Both the position numbers and the translations under genes were made by a program. 48,652 bases of DNA from an uncultured Collinsella sp. (lineage in GTDB: Bacteria > Actinomycetota > Coriobacteriia > Coriobacteriales > Coriobacteriaceae): NCBI GenBank assembly GCA_900541875.1, contig UQLF01000014.1, forward strand, positions 1 to 48,652, given 5' to 3'. Positions within the stretch are counted from its first letter, which is position 1. Every line of letters starts with the position of its first letter. Under the pieces are notes generated by a model. The model was given only the letters and a program-made list of their open reading frames with translations. It ran no database searches and was not told the origin of the DNA. Shown piece by piece: positions 25,655 to 34,124 of this stretch.

Positions 25655-26006
25655 TTGACCACCAATCCTCGAAATAGTTGTTTTCGCATCTAACGCTCTA
25701 TTGTGACGCAGTGCGGGGTTGAGGTTGTGCCTTCATTGCATATCGTATTAAAGATGATTCTCATTCTCAATAATAATTTTTTGTTATCAGACTATTCTTC
25801 AGCTGAAATAACGCATTTCCGCAGGTCAGAAAAGTGTCTGGTCAAAATACCATCTAACTTTTCTTTTGGTCAACCGTTTACCGCTAAATTCCTACCGTTC
25901 GTCTGCATTACGCAATGTACCTGCGGATATACGAGATGATGGGCAGCGTGTTACCATGAGAAAAAATTGTTATGAACATTTCCGATTTCACCCAAAGGAG
26001 TTGCCC
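25655..26006. promoter_or_regulatory. Divergent promoter region, permease / regulator 2
   Basis: 352 bp without a gene, AT-rich around 25740-25800. TGGTCAA occurs at 25839-25845 and 25867-25873, 28 bp apart, and again on the minus strand at the permease start. TAATAATTTTTTGTT at 25771-25785 matches 11 of 15 positions of the putative operator at 6513-6527. A Fur-like stretch GATTCTCATTCTCAATAAT near 25756 is too imperfect to call. Confidence 0.35.
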
Positions 26007-26663
26007 GTGAACGAGACCGTACGTCGCTTTTTGCCGATGGTCGATTTTCTGGAGCAGATACTCGGCAAAAACAGCGAAATCGTGCTGCACGATTTCTCGG
26101 ATCCCGACCACGCCATCGTTGATATTCGCAACGGCATCGTGAGCGGCCGCAAGGTCGGCGGTCCCGCCACCGATCTGGCACTCAAGATCATGCACGACGC
26201 CAAGTATCGCGACCTGCCGTTTATTACGGGCTACGAGGGGCGCGGTGCCGGCGGCAAGACGTTGGAGTCAGCGACGTACTTTATCCGCGAGAATGACGAG
26301 ATCGTCGGTATGCTCTGCGTCAACACCGACCTCTCGACCGTGCGCTCCATCAACGCCATGGCGCAGCAGCTCATGGCGTGCTTCGACGCGGCGCCGACGC
26401 GCACGGAGCCCGCCCCTATCGAGGTCGAAAGCCTTTCGGAGTCCACACAGGAGCTCATCGACCGCAGCATTGCCGAGTTGCTGAGCACGCGCGGGCTGGA
26501 TGTGGCGTCGCTTGGTCAGAGCGACCGCGTGGACGTCATTCGCCACCTCAACGGCAACGGGGTGTTCATGCTCAAGGGCGCCGTGGCCTGCGCCGCCACC
26601 GCGCTGGGTATCTCGGAGCCCAGCGTCTACCGCTACCTGCAAAAAGTTCGCAAGGAGGGCTAA
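26007..26663 (+). CDS. YheO-type PAS/HTH transcriptional regulator 2
   Basis: 218-residue paralogue of the regulator at 6647-7300. The YheO/PAS domain starts VNETVRRFLPMVDFLEQILG, with SEIVLHDF and FIRENDEIVGMLCVNTD. The C-terminal helix-turn-helix ends AATALGISEPSVYRYLQKVR. A GTG start at 26007 is chosen because AAAGGAG precedes it and it aligns with the paralogue; an ATG at 25956 is possible but lacks a site. It is divergent from the permease operon and probably controls it. It ends before a strong bidirectional terminator. Confidence 0.84.
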   Translation: MNETVRRFLPMVDFLEQILGKNSEIVLHDFSDPDHAIVDIRNGIVSGRKVGGPATDLALKIMHDAKYRDLPFITGYEGRGAGGKTLESATYFIRENDEIVGMLCVNTDLSTVRSINAMAQQLMACFDAAPTRTEPAPIEVESLSESTQELIDRSIAELLSTRGLDVASLGQSDRVDVIRHLNGNGVFMLKGAVACAATALGISEPSVYRYLQKVRKEG

Positions 26664-26707
26664 CGAGCAAAATGGAGCGCGGCTCCACAAGCGATCCGTC
26701 ACTTAAC

Positions 26708-26746
26708 AAAAGACCCTGCAGCTCGCACGCGCTGCAGGGTCTTTTT
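26708..26746. terminator. Bidirectional terminator between regulator 2 and ridA
   Basis: AAAAGACCCTGCAGC/GCTGCAGGGTCTTTTT: a 15-bp stem with A run on the left and T run on the right, serving the convergent regulator (plus) and ridA (minus). Confidence 0.9.
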
Positions 26747-26775
26747 GCATGTCATGTTTAGTTGTGGCCAACGAC

Positions 26776-27153
26776 TTAGAGAGCGGCGACGACCTCGATC
26801 TCGACCAGACCGCCAGCCGGAAGGGCGGCAACCTGGAAGGCGCTGCGCGCGGGGAACGGGGCCTCGAACTTGGAGGCGTAGATCTCGTTCACGGCGGCGA
26901 AGTCGGCGATGTCGGCCAGGTAGACCGTGGCCTTGACGACATCGGCAAAGGTGGCGCCGGCAGCGGTCAGCAGGGCCTCGACGTTGGCGAGGGACTGCTT
27001 GGCCTGGGCCTCGACGCCCTCGGGCATCTTGCCAGTTGCGGGGTCGATGCCCAGCTGGCCGGACAGGAACACCATGTTGCCGGTCTGGATACCAGGGGAA
27101 TACGGGCCGATGGCTGCGGGTGCGTTATCGGAAGACACGACGGTCTTGCTCAT
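26776..27153 (-). CDS. ridA: Rid-family 2-iminobutanoate/2-iminopropanoate deaminase
   Basis: 125-residue YjgF/YER057c/UK114 family member. Typical segments: APAAIGPYSPGIQTGNMVFLSGQLGID, with the invariant arginine in FPARSAFQVAALP and the terminal GGLVEIEVVA. RidA hydrolyses reactive enamines/imines such as 2-aminoacrylate released by PLP lyases. Start at 27153 follows GGAGAAAAAC. The open frame extends 25 codons upstream without support. It directly follows the purine cluster, whose YgeX makes 2-aminoacrylate, so a protective role is likely but inferred. Confidence 0.93.
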   Translation of the reverse strand: MSKTVVSSDNAPAAIGPYSPGIQTGNMVFLSGQLGIDPATGKMPEGVEAQAKQSLANVEALLTAAGATFADVVKATVYLADIADFAAVNEIYASKFEAPFPARSAFQVAALPAGGLVEIEVVAAL

Positions 27154-27453
27154 GTTTTTCTCCTTACGATCAATTGAGAGAGCGTGAGCGCGGCGTTCGC
27201 ACCGGGAGGCACAATTCGGTCTGAACACCGCGCTTGATTGGGATAGTACTCAAGGTTTCCGCGCGATGCAAGATTATTATCACGTTGCGAGAATATTTTA
27301 TCGCCCAACGGTTTCCCCGAACCGCTGAACGGTTCTCACGTGGAGCAGCCAGTCCAAGCTGCTGAAGACTTTGTCCTGCTTAGGCTGCGGGCATCGCCCA
27401 TCGCGACGTCGCCACTATACTTTTGAGTATCTGAGCATTTTGAAAGGCAGGAT
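27154..27453. promoter_or_regulatory. Divergent intergenic region ridA / U32 peptidase
   Basis: 300 bp holding the divergent promoters of ridA and the U32 gene. A short AT-rich stretch lies at 27270-27305. AACGGTT repeats near 27308 and 27329 (CAACGGTTT, GAACGGTTC) are the only pattern seen. No gene. Confidence 0.3.
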
Positions 27454-29949
27454 ATGACCGCAACCGCCAGTCGAACCACCAACCGCAGGCCCGAGCTCTT
27501 GGCCCCCGCCGGAGGCCCCGAGCCCTTTGCCGCCGCACTCGCCGCCGGGGCAGACGCCATCTACTGCGGCATGGGCAGCTTCAACGCCCGCCGCAAGGCC
27601 ACCAACTTTACCGACGAGGCCTTTGAGCAAGCCTGCCGCGCCGCGCATCTAGCCGGGTCGCGCGTCTACGTCACGGTCAACATCGTCATCAAGGAATCCG
27701 AGATGAGCGATGCGCTGCAGCTCATCCATCGCTGCTCTACGCTGGGCGCCGACGCCTTCATCATCCAGGACTGGGGCCTGTTCTTTGAGGTCAAGCGCAC
27801 CATGCCCGGCATCGAGACGCATATCTCGACCCAGGCGAACATCCACGATGACCGTGGGACTATCTGGTGCCGCGAGCAGGGCGCCGACCGCGTGACCCTC
27901 TCGCGCGAGCTTTCAATCGACGAGATCGCCGCCATTCACAATGCCGCGCCCGACGTTGACCTGGAGGTCTTTAGCCACGGCGCCATCTGCTTTTGCTATT
28001 CGGGCCTGTGCCTGCTGTCGAGTTTTGCCATGGCGGGCCGCTCGGCCAACCGCGGCATGTGCGCTCAGCCCTGTCGCCTGCCTTACGAGCTGATCGACGA
28101 GAACGGCCGCTCGCTCTCCCCTGCCGGTCGCGAGCGCGCGCTATGCCCGCGCGACACCAACACCTCGCGGCTCGTTCGTCGTCTATATGACGCCGGCGCC
28201 GCATCGCTCAAGCTCGAGGGCCGCATGAAGGCCCCCGATTACGTGTACTCCATCGTCGATGTGTATCGTCATCAGATCGATGACATGCTGGCCGATGTTT
28301 CGACCTCCAAGGATGAAGAGGCAGCCCGCCAGCGCCAGCTCAAGCGCTGCTTTAATCGCGACTTTACGCACGCCTACCAGGATGGCACCTCGGGCGACGA
28401 GATGATGAGCTATGAGCGCTCCAACAACCGCGGCCAGATCGTGGGCACGGTGCTCGGCAGCCGCCTGGCCAACCGCGATGTGCGCGGCCTCAAGCCCGAC
28501 GACCGCCGTCGCCGCGCTGCCATCGCCCGCATTGAGCTGTTTGAGCCCGTGGGCAAGGGCGACCTGCTGGAGCTTCGCCACGACGATGAGTTTGACCAGT
28601 TCCTGACCACCATCGCTGCCGATGATGCCGCCGCGGGCGACATCATCGAGTGCCGCGTGCCTCGCAGCATGCCCGAGGGCTGCCGCGTGCGCGTGATTCG
28701 AAGCCAGCGCGCCATTGACGCCGCCGGTGCCGCGCTCAAGCGCGACGTGCTGCGCCGCCGCGCCGTAGACGTGTCCGTCGTGGCGCGTCTGGGCGAGCCG
28801 TTTACCGTTACGCTCACCTGCTGCGACGACCCTTCGCTTACGGCCACCGCCACCGGCTTTACCGTCGAGGCCGCCAAGACTCGCGCCGTCGAGGCGGCCG
28901 ATCTGGTGGAGCACGTCGGGCGCATGGGCTCCTCGCCCTTTGAGGCTGCGAGCTTTGATGTGGCGCTCGATGAGGACTGTGGCATGGGCTTTTCCGCCGT
29001 GCACAAGGTGCGCGCCGCCGCTTGTAAGGCGCTGGAGGAGGCCATTCTGGCACCGTATGACGAGCGTGTCCGCACGCTCGAGCTGCCGGCGATTGTAACC
29101 AGTGATTCCCGCCCCGCGCCCGAGCACTACCGCGATGAGCCGCAGATCTGCGCCACCGTCACCTCGCTCGAGGCCGCCGAGGCAGCGCGCGCGGAGGGTG
29201 CAACGCGCATCTACATGACCACCGACGCGCTCGATGCGGCCGAGCTCTCCCCCGCCGATGCGTTTGAACAGGGCATTGTGCCCGTACTCGACGAGGTCTG
29301 CCGCGCCGTTGACCACGTACGCGTTGACCCGTGGATTGTTGCCGGTGCCACGGTCGCTATTGGCAACATCTCTGAGCTCGCCCTGGCCGCCCAAGTTGGT
29401 GCCACGGCCGAGATTCGATCCTGCCTGCCGGTGCACAACACGCCCTGCATGGAGGCGCTTGCCGAGCGCGGGGCCAGTGCGTTTTGGCTCTCGCCCGAGA
29501 TCACGCTCGACGAGATTATCTCGCTTGGCACCTCCGCGCCCGCAGCCCTGGGCATCACCGTTTTCGGCCGCCCGCGCGTTATGACGAGCGAGCACTGCAT
29601 CCTGCAGGTGGCCAACGGTTGTATCCACGATTGCGCCAACTGCCGCCTGCGCGCCCGCAAGCTGTCGCTCAAGAATATCGACGGCAAGGTCATGCCGGTG
29701 CGTACCGACATCCATGGCCGCTCTCGCTTGTACGACGCCTACCCCATTGACCTTACGCCGCAGGTTCCACAGCTGCTTGATGCCGGCGTGCGCCGTTTTA
29801 TGGTTGACGGAACCCTGCTCGAGACGGATGAAGTGGGCCGTGCCGTCGCCCGCGTCCGTCGTGCCGTCGAAGCGGCGCAGGCCGGCCGTAAGCCCGCCGC
29901 CCGCCTGCGCGGGGCGACCTCGGGCTGCATGTTTGTGGGAATTAGCTAA
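27454..29949 (+). CDS. U32 family peptidase / tRNA or rRNA hydroxylation factor-like protein
   Basis: 831-residue U32 protein. The N-terminal ELLAPAGGPEPFAAALAAGADAIY matches the family opening. The signature EVFSHGAICFCYSGLC lies at about residues 168-183, followed by SSFAMAGRSANRGMCAQPCR, where the cysteines probably hold an iron-sulfur cluster. The C-terminal third adds a second U32-like domain ending with HDCANCRLRARKLSLK. Long bipartite members include E. coli RlhA, involved in rRNA hydroxylation; older annotation calls them collagenase-like peptidases. The ATG has GAAAGGCAGG upstream. The pseudouridine synthase gene starts 15 bp after its stop, so the two may form an RNA-modification operon. 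Confidence 0.88.
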   Translation: MTATASRTTNRRPELLAPAGGPEPFAAALAAGADAIYCGMGSFNARRKATNFTDEAFEQACRAAHLAGSRVYVTVNIVIKESEMSDALQLIHRCSTLGADAFIIQDWGLFFEVKRTMPGIETHISTQANIHDDRGTIWCREQGADRVTLSRELSIDEIAAIHNAAPDVDLEVFSHGAICFCYSGLCLLSSFAMAGRSANRGMCAQPCRLPYELIDENGRSLSPAGRERALCPRDTNTSRLVRRLYDAGAASLKLEGRMKAPDYVYSIVDVYRHQIDDMLADVSTSKDEEAARQRQLKRCFNRDFTHAYQDGTSGDEMMSYERSNNRGQIVGTVLGSRLANRDVRGLKPDDRRRRAAIARIELFEPVGKGDLLELRHDDEFDQFLTTIAADDAAAGDIIECRVPRSMPEGCRVRVIRSQRAIDAAGAALKRDVLRRRAVDVSVVARLGEPFTVTLTCCDDPSLTATATGFTVEAAKTRAVEAADLVEHVGRMGSSPFEAASFDVALDEDCGMGFSAVHKVRAAACKALEEAILAPYDERVRTLELPAIVTSDSRPAPEHYRDEPQICATVTSLEAAEAARAEGATRIYMTTDALDAAELSPADAFEQGIVPVLDEVCRAVDHVRVDPWIVAGATVAIGNISELALAAQVGATAEIRSCLPVHNTPCMEALAERGASAFWLSPEITLDEIISLGTSAPAALGITVFGRPRVMTSEHCILQVANGCIHDCANCRLRARKLSLKNIDGKVMPVRTDIHGRSRLYDAYPIDLTPQVPQLLDAGVRRFMVDGTLLETDEVGRAVARVRRAVEAAQAGRKPAARLRGATSGCMFVGIS

Positions 29950-29964
29950 CCGAAAGGCTTACAC

Positions 29965-30624
29965 GTGAACGAAGAACCTCAAGTCCTCTACTGCGACGCC
30001 TGGCTCATGGCCATCGACAAGCCCGCCGGCATGATCGTCCACGGTGACGGCACCGGCGAGCGCACGCTCACCGACTACGCCAGCGATCTGCTACTGGCGA
30101 TGGGCGACGGTTTTGCCGCGACCGACATGCAGCCGCTCAACCGCCTGGACCGCAACACCACCGGCGTGGTGCTGTTTTCGCTCGACAAACAGACGCAGCC
30201 TGCTTTTGACCAGATGGTGAACGGGCACGCCTTCGAAAAGCACTATCTGGCGCTGGCCGAGGGCAAGATCGACTGGAACGAGAAGCTCATCGACAAGCCC
30301 ATCGCCCGCGACCGCCACGACAGCCGCAAGATGCGCGTCGGCGCCAGCGGCAAGCCGTCTCAGACGCGCGTCAAGGTGCTCAAGCGCCTTAAGAGCCGCC
30401 GAGGCCTTCCCGCGCGTTCGTATATCGATGTCGAGCTGCTCACCGGCCGTAAGCACCAAATCCGTGTGCACCTGGCGAGCGAGCATCATCCCCTGGTTGG
30501 CGACGACCTGTACGGAACGCCGCGCCCCTGCGGCCTGATGCTCCACGCCCACAGCGTGTCCTTCACGCATCCCGTAACCGGCGAGCACATCCACATAGAA
30601 GCCCCCTGCCCCTGGGAGCCCTAA
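29965..30624 (+). CDS. RluA-family pseudouridine synthase
   Basis: 219-residue member of the RluA/RsuA-type pseudouridine synthases. The catalytic motif NRLDRNTTGVVLFS carries the aspartate, and DKPAGMIVHGDG, GRKHQIRVHLA and HPLVGDDLYG are typical. It lacks an S4 domain. GTG start at 29965 is supported by CGAAAGG. It makes pseudouridine in rRNA or tRNA; target unknown. It is co-directional and probably co-transcribed with the U32 gene. Confidence 0.9.
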   Translation: MNEEPQVLYCDAWLMAIDKPAGMIVHGDGTGERTLTDYASDLLLAMGDGFAATDMQPLNRLDRNTTGVVLFSLDKQTQPAFDQMVNGHAFEKHYLALAEGKIDWNEKLIDKPIARDRHDSRKMRVGASGKPSQTRVKVLKRLKSRRGLPARSYIDVELLTGRKHQIRVHLASEHHPLVGDDLYGTPRPCGLMLHAHSVSFTHPVTGEHIHIEAPCPWEP

Positions 30625-30664
30625 AACCTGCCGAAAAGGGACAGGTTTATTTTGGCAGGTTTTA
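30623..30664 (+). terminator. Terminator made from a dispersed palindromic element
   Basis: AAAACCTGCC/GGCAGGTTTT encloses AAGGGACAGGTTTATTTT. The same element, inverted and with one broken arm, lies at 46627-46666. It overlaps the stop codon of the RluA-type gene and can act as its terminator. Confidence 0.7.
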
Positions 30665-30677
30665 TCTGGACAAACGT

Positions 30678-30719
30678 CAAAACCACCACAAAGGTTCCTA
30701 CCCCTTCGCGGTGGTTTTG
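30678..30719. terminator. Bidirectional terminator before the deoR-type gene
   Basis: CAAAACCACC/GGTGGTTTTG around a 22-base loop, between the RluA-type gene and the convergent DeoR-type regulator. Confidence 0.75.
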
Positions 30720-30740
30720 GCGCTTGCCCGTCCCCTGCTG

Positions 30741-31487
30741 TTAGACCGTGATGACGTTGTCCATTGCCCGGTACTTGGCGGGAACCTCGCCTGCGGTAAT
30801 AATCGTTGCGTCGCGGAAGTCCGCGAACTTGACGGGCGCCACCACGCCAAATTTACTGGCGTCCGAGATTACGAAGCGTTTGGCCGTATGGCGCATCGAG
30901 ATACGCTTTACTTGCGCTTCCTCGATATCGGGCGCTGTGAAGCCCTGCTCGGCGGCAATGCCGTTAGAACCCCAAAAGCCACAATTGAAGTTGTAGCGGC
31001 CTAGGGTTGCCAGGGCATCGGGGCCAACGAGTGCCTCGGTCTCGGGCTTGAGCTCGCCACCCAACACCACGGTACGCATGCCGCGCAAAGCAAGGTGCTG
31101 AGCATGGAGCACGGAATCGGTCACATAGGTGACATCTTCAAGGTGTGGAAGATGCTCGATGAGCTTGAGCGTCGTCGAGCCCGAGTCGATGTATACAAAG
31201 CTCTCGGGCTCCACAAGCGCCGCCGCACGGGCGCAGATACGCTCTTTGTCGTCGTTATGGAGGTCGCTGCGCTCATTGAGCGTTAGGTCGCGCGTCACGT
31301 GCGCGCGCTCAAGGCTCGTCGCTCCACCGTGGACCTTGGCGATGCGGTGCGCTCGGTCGAGCGTCTGCAGGTCGCGCCGAATGGTAGACGCCGTCACGCC
31401 CAGGGCGTCAGCAAGCTCTGGCACGGTAACCGAGCCAGCCTGCTGCACCATCGACACAATCGTATTGAGCCTATCTTCCGCTAGCAT
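30741..31487 (-). CDS. DeoR-family transcriptional regulator
   Basis: 248 residues. N-terminal DeoR helix-turn-helix: SVTVPELADALGVTASTIRR, followed by DLQTLDRAHRIAKVHGGA. The C-terminal sugar-phosphate sensor domain has DSGSTTLKLIEHL and DSVLHAQHLA typical of DeoR-C. It starts 3 bp after the stop codon of the oxidoreductase, so the pair is an operon. The effector is probably a phosphorylated sugar. It likely regulates its own operon through the phased CGCA repeats at 32629-32749. Confidence 0.9.
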   Translation of the reverse strand: MLAEDRLNTIVSMVQQAGSVTVPELADALGVTASTIRRDLQTLDRAHRIAKVHGGATSLERAHVTRDLTLNERSDLHNDDKERICARAAALVEPESFVYIDSGSTTLKLIEHLPHLEDVTYVTDSVLHAQHLALRGMRTVVLGGELKPETEALVGPDALATLGRYNFNCGFWGSNGIAAEQGFTAPDIEEAQVKRISMRHTAKRFVISDASKFGVVAPVKFADFRDATIITAGEVPAKYRAMDNVITV

Positions 31488-31490
31488 CGC

Positions 31491-32570
31491 TTACTCCTCC
31501 TCGGGGTACACGACTCCCCAGTCGGCGCGGAGCTTGGTCATAAGCTCCATAACATCAGAAGCATAATCCAGCAGCTCGCGCTTGGAGTCGTCGCCGGCAA
31601 CGGCCTTCTCGAGGTCGGCCATCTCGTAGCACAGGGCGTAAGCCTCGGTGCCGGCATGGACCTCCTCGCGGTGGCCGTCCGCAGTCCACACGATGGTCGC
31701 GTGATCGGCACGCGGGTACTCGTTGACCTCGATATAGCACTTGTCAAAGCTGATGACCGAGCGCTTGGGCTGCTTGGAGTGAAGCGTAAGGCTCACGACG
31801 CCCAGCTGCTGCTCGGCGTTACGACAGACGATGCCGCCCGCAACGTCAACGCCGGTCTCGCAGGTGTTGCCCAGCGAAACGACCTCAGCGGGCTGGCTTG
31901 ACATAAAGAGGCGCATAACGGACAGGGCATAGACGCCAATGTCGAGCATGGCGCCGCCAGCAAGGTTGCGATTGTAGAAACGGTTGGTCAGGTCGCCGTA
32001 TTCCTTGTAGCTGCCAAAGTTGAGCTGAGCGAGGTTCATGCGGCCAAACTCGCCGGCATCCATGCGGCGGCGCAGCTCCTGATACAAGGGCATGTGGAGC
32101 ACCGTAGTGGCGTCCATGAGGACCACGTTGTGCTCGTCGGCAATGGCACGCGCCTCGTCGAGCTCGGCAGAATTGAGGGTAATGGCCTTCTCGCAGAGCA
32201 CGTGCTTGCCAGCTGCCAGAGCGGCGCGCAGGTAGGTGATATGCGTGTTATGCGGCGTGGTGATATAGATCGCGTCGATGTTAGGGTCGGCATAGAGGTC
32301 CTCGGCCGTTTCATAGACCTTCTCGATGCCATACTGCTCGGCAAAAGCTTGAGCCTTTGACAGCGTGCGGTTGGCGACGCCCGCAAGCTTGCGGCCAGCA
32401 AGAGCGAGAGACTGGGCCATCTGGTTGGCGATAACGCCGCACCCGATCACAGCCCAACGAAGCTCGGGAGCCGTAAAGATGTCGTTAGGGAACGGCTTGC
32501 CCTGGACCGAAGCGAACGCTGCCTTTGCGGCTGCCGCAGCGTCGAGCGGAGCCTGTTTGGAATCTGCCAT
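31491..32570 (-). CDS. Gfo/Idh/MocA family oxidoreductase
   Basis: 359-residue NAD(P)-dependent oxidoreductase. The Rossmann motif is RWAVIGCGVIANQMAQSL, the family CEK motif is GKHVLCEKAITLN, and the C-terminal domain has MLDIGVYALSVMRLF, the usual D-x-G-x-Y helix. Start at 32570 (MADSK) is preceded by GGAGGCAC; the longer frame is not supported. It works on a sugar or cyclitol; which one is not visible. Operon with the DeoR regulator. Confidence 0.9.
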   Translation of the reverse strand: MADSKQAPLDAAAAAKAAFASVQGKPFPNDIFTAPELRWAVIGCGVIANQMAQSLALAGRKLAGVANRTLSKAQAFAEQYGIEKVYETAEDLYADPNIDAIYITTPHNTHITYLRAALAAGKHVLCEKAITLNSAELDEARAIADEHNVVLMDATTVLHMPLYQELRRRMDAGEFGRMNLAQLNFGSYKEYGDLTNRFYNRNLAGGAMLDIGVYALSVMRLFMSSQPAEVVSLGNTCETGVDVAGGIVCRNAEQQLGVVSLTLHSKQPKRSVISFDKCYIEVNEYPRADHATIVWTADGHREEVHAGTEAYALCYEMADLEKAVAGDDSKRELLDYASDVMELMTKLRADWGVVYPEEE

Positions 32571-32628
32571 ATGTGCCTCCTGCATCGTGAAAAGTCTTTC
32601 ATTTCTGACAGCTCTATATTCGCACAAA

Positions 32629-32749
32629 TGCGCGTATATGTGCGTGCTTCTGCGTATATTACCGCTAAATGGTCAAAATTCAGCAGTTGATGGCGCATGT
32701 ACACGCACGTTCACGCAATCATACGCAGATAAATGCGCAACAGCACGCA
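32629..32749. promoter_or_regulatory. Helically phased CGCA / TGCG repeat operator
   Basis: On the plus strand, YNCGCA-type hexamers start at 32692, 32702, 32712, 32722, 32734 and 32744 (steps 10, 10, 10, 12, 10). Mirror-image TGCG blocks start at 32629, 32641 and 32651 (steps 12 and 10). The region lies 59-179 bp upstream of the oxidoreductase/DeoR operon. DeoR-family proteins often bind such ~10-bp direct repeats, so this is a probable operator. Confidence 0.65.
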
Positions 32750-32892
32750 CTACCTGATCCCTTGGGGACGGAGGAAAACGGATCATTTGAGGCGTCGCGC
32801 CAACCAGCAGTTGCCCTTTTAACCGTTGCCTCACCGAGTCCGCAACAACGCACAAGCTGACCGACTGTCACGCCAGCCTTTCGTGCGCGCAA

Positions 32893-32960
32893 CCACTCAT
32901 TTAAGTCTGTCCCCAATGACTGCCAAACAGAGGCCACTCATTTAAGCCTGTCCCCAATGA
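32893..32960. repeat. Direct repeat of a 27-bp CCTGTCCCC-type element
   Basis: Two copies at 32893-32919 and 32934-32960 share CCACTCATTTAAG and TGTCCCCAATGA, with one mismatch in 27. Related CTGTCCC words occur at 30640 and 46646. They look like REP-type intergenic repeats. The rest of the region to 32980 holds no gene. Confidence 0.75.
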
Positions 32961-32980
32961 ATACCCAATGAATAGGGATC

Positions 32981-33015
32981 AAAAAAGGCCCGGGTGCCGT
33001 GGCATCCGGGCCTTT
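32981..33015 (-). terminator. Terminator after rplX
   Basis: Stem GGCCCGG/CCGGGCC with AAAAAA on the left, giving TTTTTT on the minus strand. It ends the ribosomal protein operon, 26 bp past the rplX stop. Confidence 0.9.
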
Positions 33016-33041
33016 GCTAGCAACTTGATGTTGCGGGCAGC

Positions 33042-33347
33042 TTAGAACTTGTGGCCGCACTTCTTGCAGACGCGCAGCTTGTTCTTGCCGTCCTTCTCGT
33101 GACCGACGCGGGTAACCTTACCGCACTCGGGGCAAACGAGATTGACGTTGGAGGCGTCGATGGGAGCCTCCTGCGAAACGATGCCGCCCTGCTGGTTGGC
33201 AGCGTTGGGCTTGACGGCCTTCTTGACGACCGAAACGCCCTCGACAACGACCTTGTTCTCGGCGGGGAGAGCACGCAGGATAACGCCCTGCTTGCCGCGA
33301 TCCTTACCAGAGAGAACCTGGACCTTATCGCCCTTCTTGATATACAT
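33042..33347 (-). CDS. rplX: 50S ribosomal protein L24
   Basis: 101 residues. KOW motif KKGDKVQVLSGKDRGKQGVI at the N-terminus. A C-terminal extension carries two CxxC pairs (CPECGK, CKKCGHKF), a zinc-ribbon-like end found in some L24 proteins. It is the last gene before a terminator; the usual following gene rplE is not there. Confidence 0.96.
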   Translation of the reverse strand: MYIKKGDKVQVLSGKDRGKQGVILRALPAENKVVVEGVSVVKKAVKPNAANQQGGIVSQEAPIDASNVNLVCPECGKVTRVGHEKDGKNKLRVCKKCGHKF

Positions 33348-33360
33348 ATATCTCCCCTAA

Positions 33361-33729
33361 CTACAGGGTCTCGGGAGCGAGCGAGACGATCTTCATGTAC
33401 TTCTTGTCACGAAGCTCGCGAGCGACAGGCCCGAAGATACGGGTGCCGACGGGCGAACCATCGTTGTTGATGACAACGCAGGCGTTCTCATCAAAGCGAA
33501 TGTAGGAGCCATCCTTGCGGCGGATCTCCTTAACGGTGCGAACGACGACGCAACGGACAACGTCCTTCTTCTTGACGTTGGCGCCAGGGGTAGCCTCCTG
33601 GACAGCACCGATGAACACATCGCCGATGCCTGCATAACGACGCTTGGAACCGCCAAGCACCTTGATGCAGCGAATCTTGCGAGCGCCGGAGTTGTCGGCG
33701 ACGTTCAGCATGGTTTGCATCTGAATCAT
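33361..33729 (-). CDS. rplN: 50S ribosomal protein L14
   Basis: 122 residues, normal length. Begins MIQMQTMLNVADNSGARKI, with the L14 motif DENACVVINNDGSPVGTRIF. A 118-bp gap with a possible leader hairpin separates it from rpsQ. Confidence 0.97.
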   Translation of the reverse strand: MIQMQTMLNVADNSGARKIRCIKVLGGSKRRYAGIGDVFIGAVQEATPGANVKKKDVVRCVVVRTVKEIRRKDGSYIRFDENACVVINNDGSPVGTRIFGPVARELRDKKYMKIVSLAPETL

Positions 33730-33847
33730 GGTAGATGTTCCTCCGAACTAAGAACCGAAGAGAGGTGCGCAGCCTTTATGCGGCCCGTGGTATGCAAGCC
33801 AGGCATACGCACATCTTCGGAAACGTACAAGTCGTAAGAGCGACTGC
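33730..33847 (-). promoter_or_regulatory. Leader-like region upstream of rplN
   Basis: 118 bp inside the operon. CCGAAGA/TCTTCGG and TGCG/CGCA can form a long hairpin, and a weak promoter TTGTAC-N17-TATGCC is readable on the minus strand. It may tune rplN-rplX separately. Confidence 0.35.
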
Positions 33848-34108
33848 TTATTTAGCGCGCTCGACGACCTCGATGAGGCGCCAACGCTTCATCTTGGACA
33901 TAGGACGGGTCTCCATAACGCGGACGGTATCGCCCACGCCAGCCGTGCACTCCTCGTCGTGAGCGTGCAGCTTCTTGGAGCTGGTCATCATCTTGCCGTA
34001 CTTGGGGTGACGCTTGCGCTCGGTGATGGTGACAACGATGGTCTTGGCACCGGAGACGGAGGTAACGACACCCGTACGGACCTTACGCGAGTTACGCGAA
34101 TCAGTCAT
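33848..34108 (-). CDS. rpsQ: 30S ribosomal protein S17
   Basis: 86 residues. RKVRTGVVTSVSGAKTIVVT and the S17 signature GDTVRVMETRPMSKMKRWR are present. GGAGA lies upstream. Confidence 0.96.
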   Translation of the reverse strand: MTDSRNSRKVRTGVVTSVSGAKTIVVTITERKRHPKYGKMMTSSKKLHAHDEECTAGVGDTVRVMETRPMSKMKRWRLIEVVERAK

Positions 34109-34124
34109 GTTCTCTCCTTAGGTC

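Noticed and set aside
25756..25775. Fur box upstream of the purine permease
   Set aside because: Only a partial match to the 19-bp Fur consensus; no iron-related gene is nearby.
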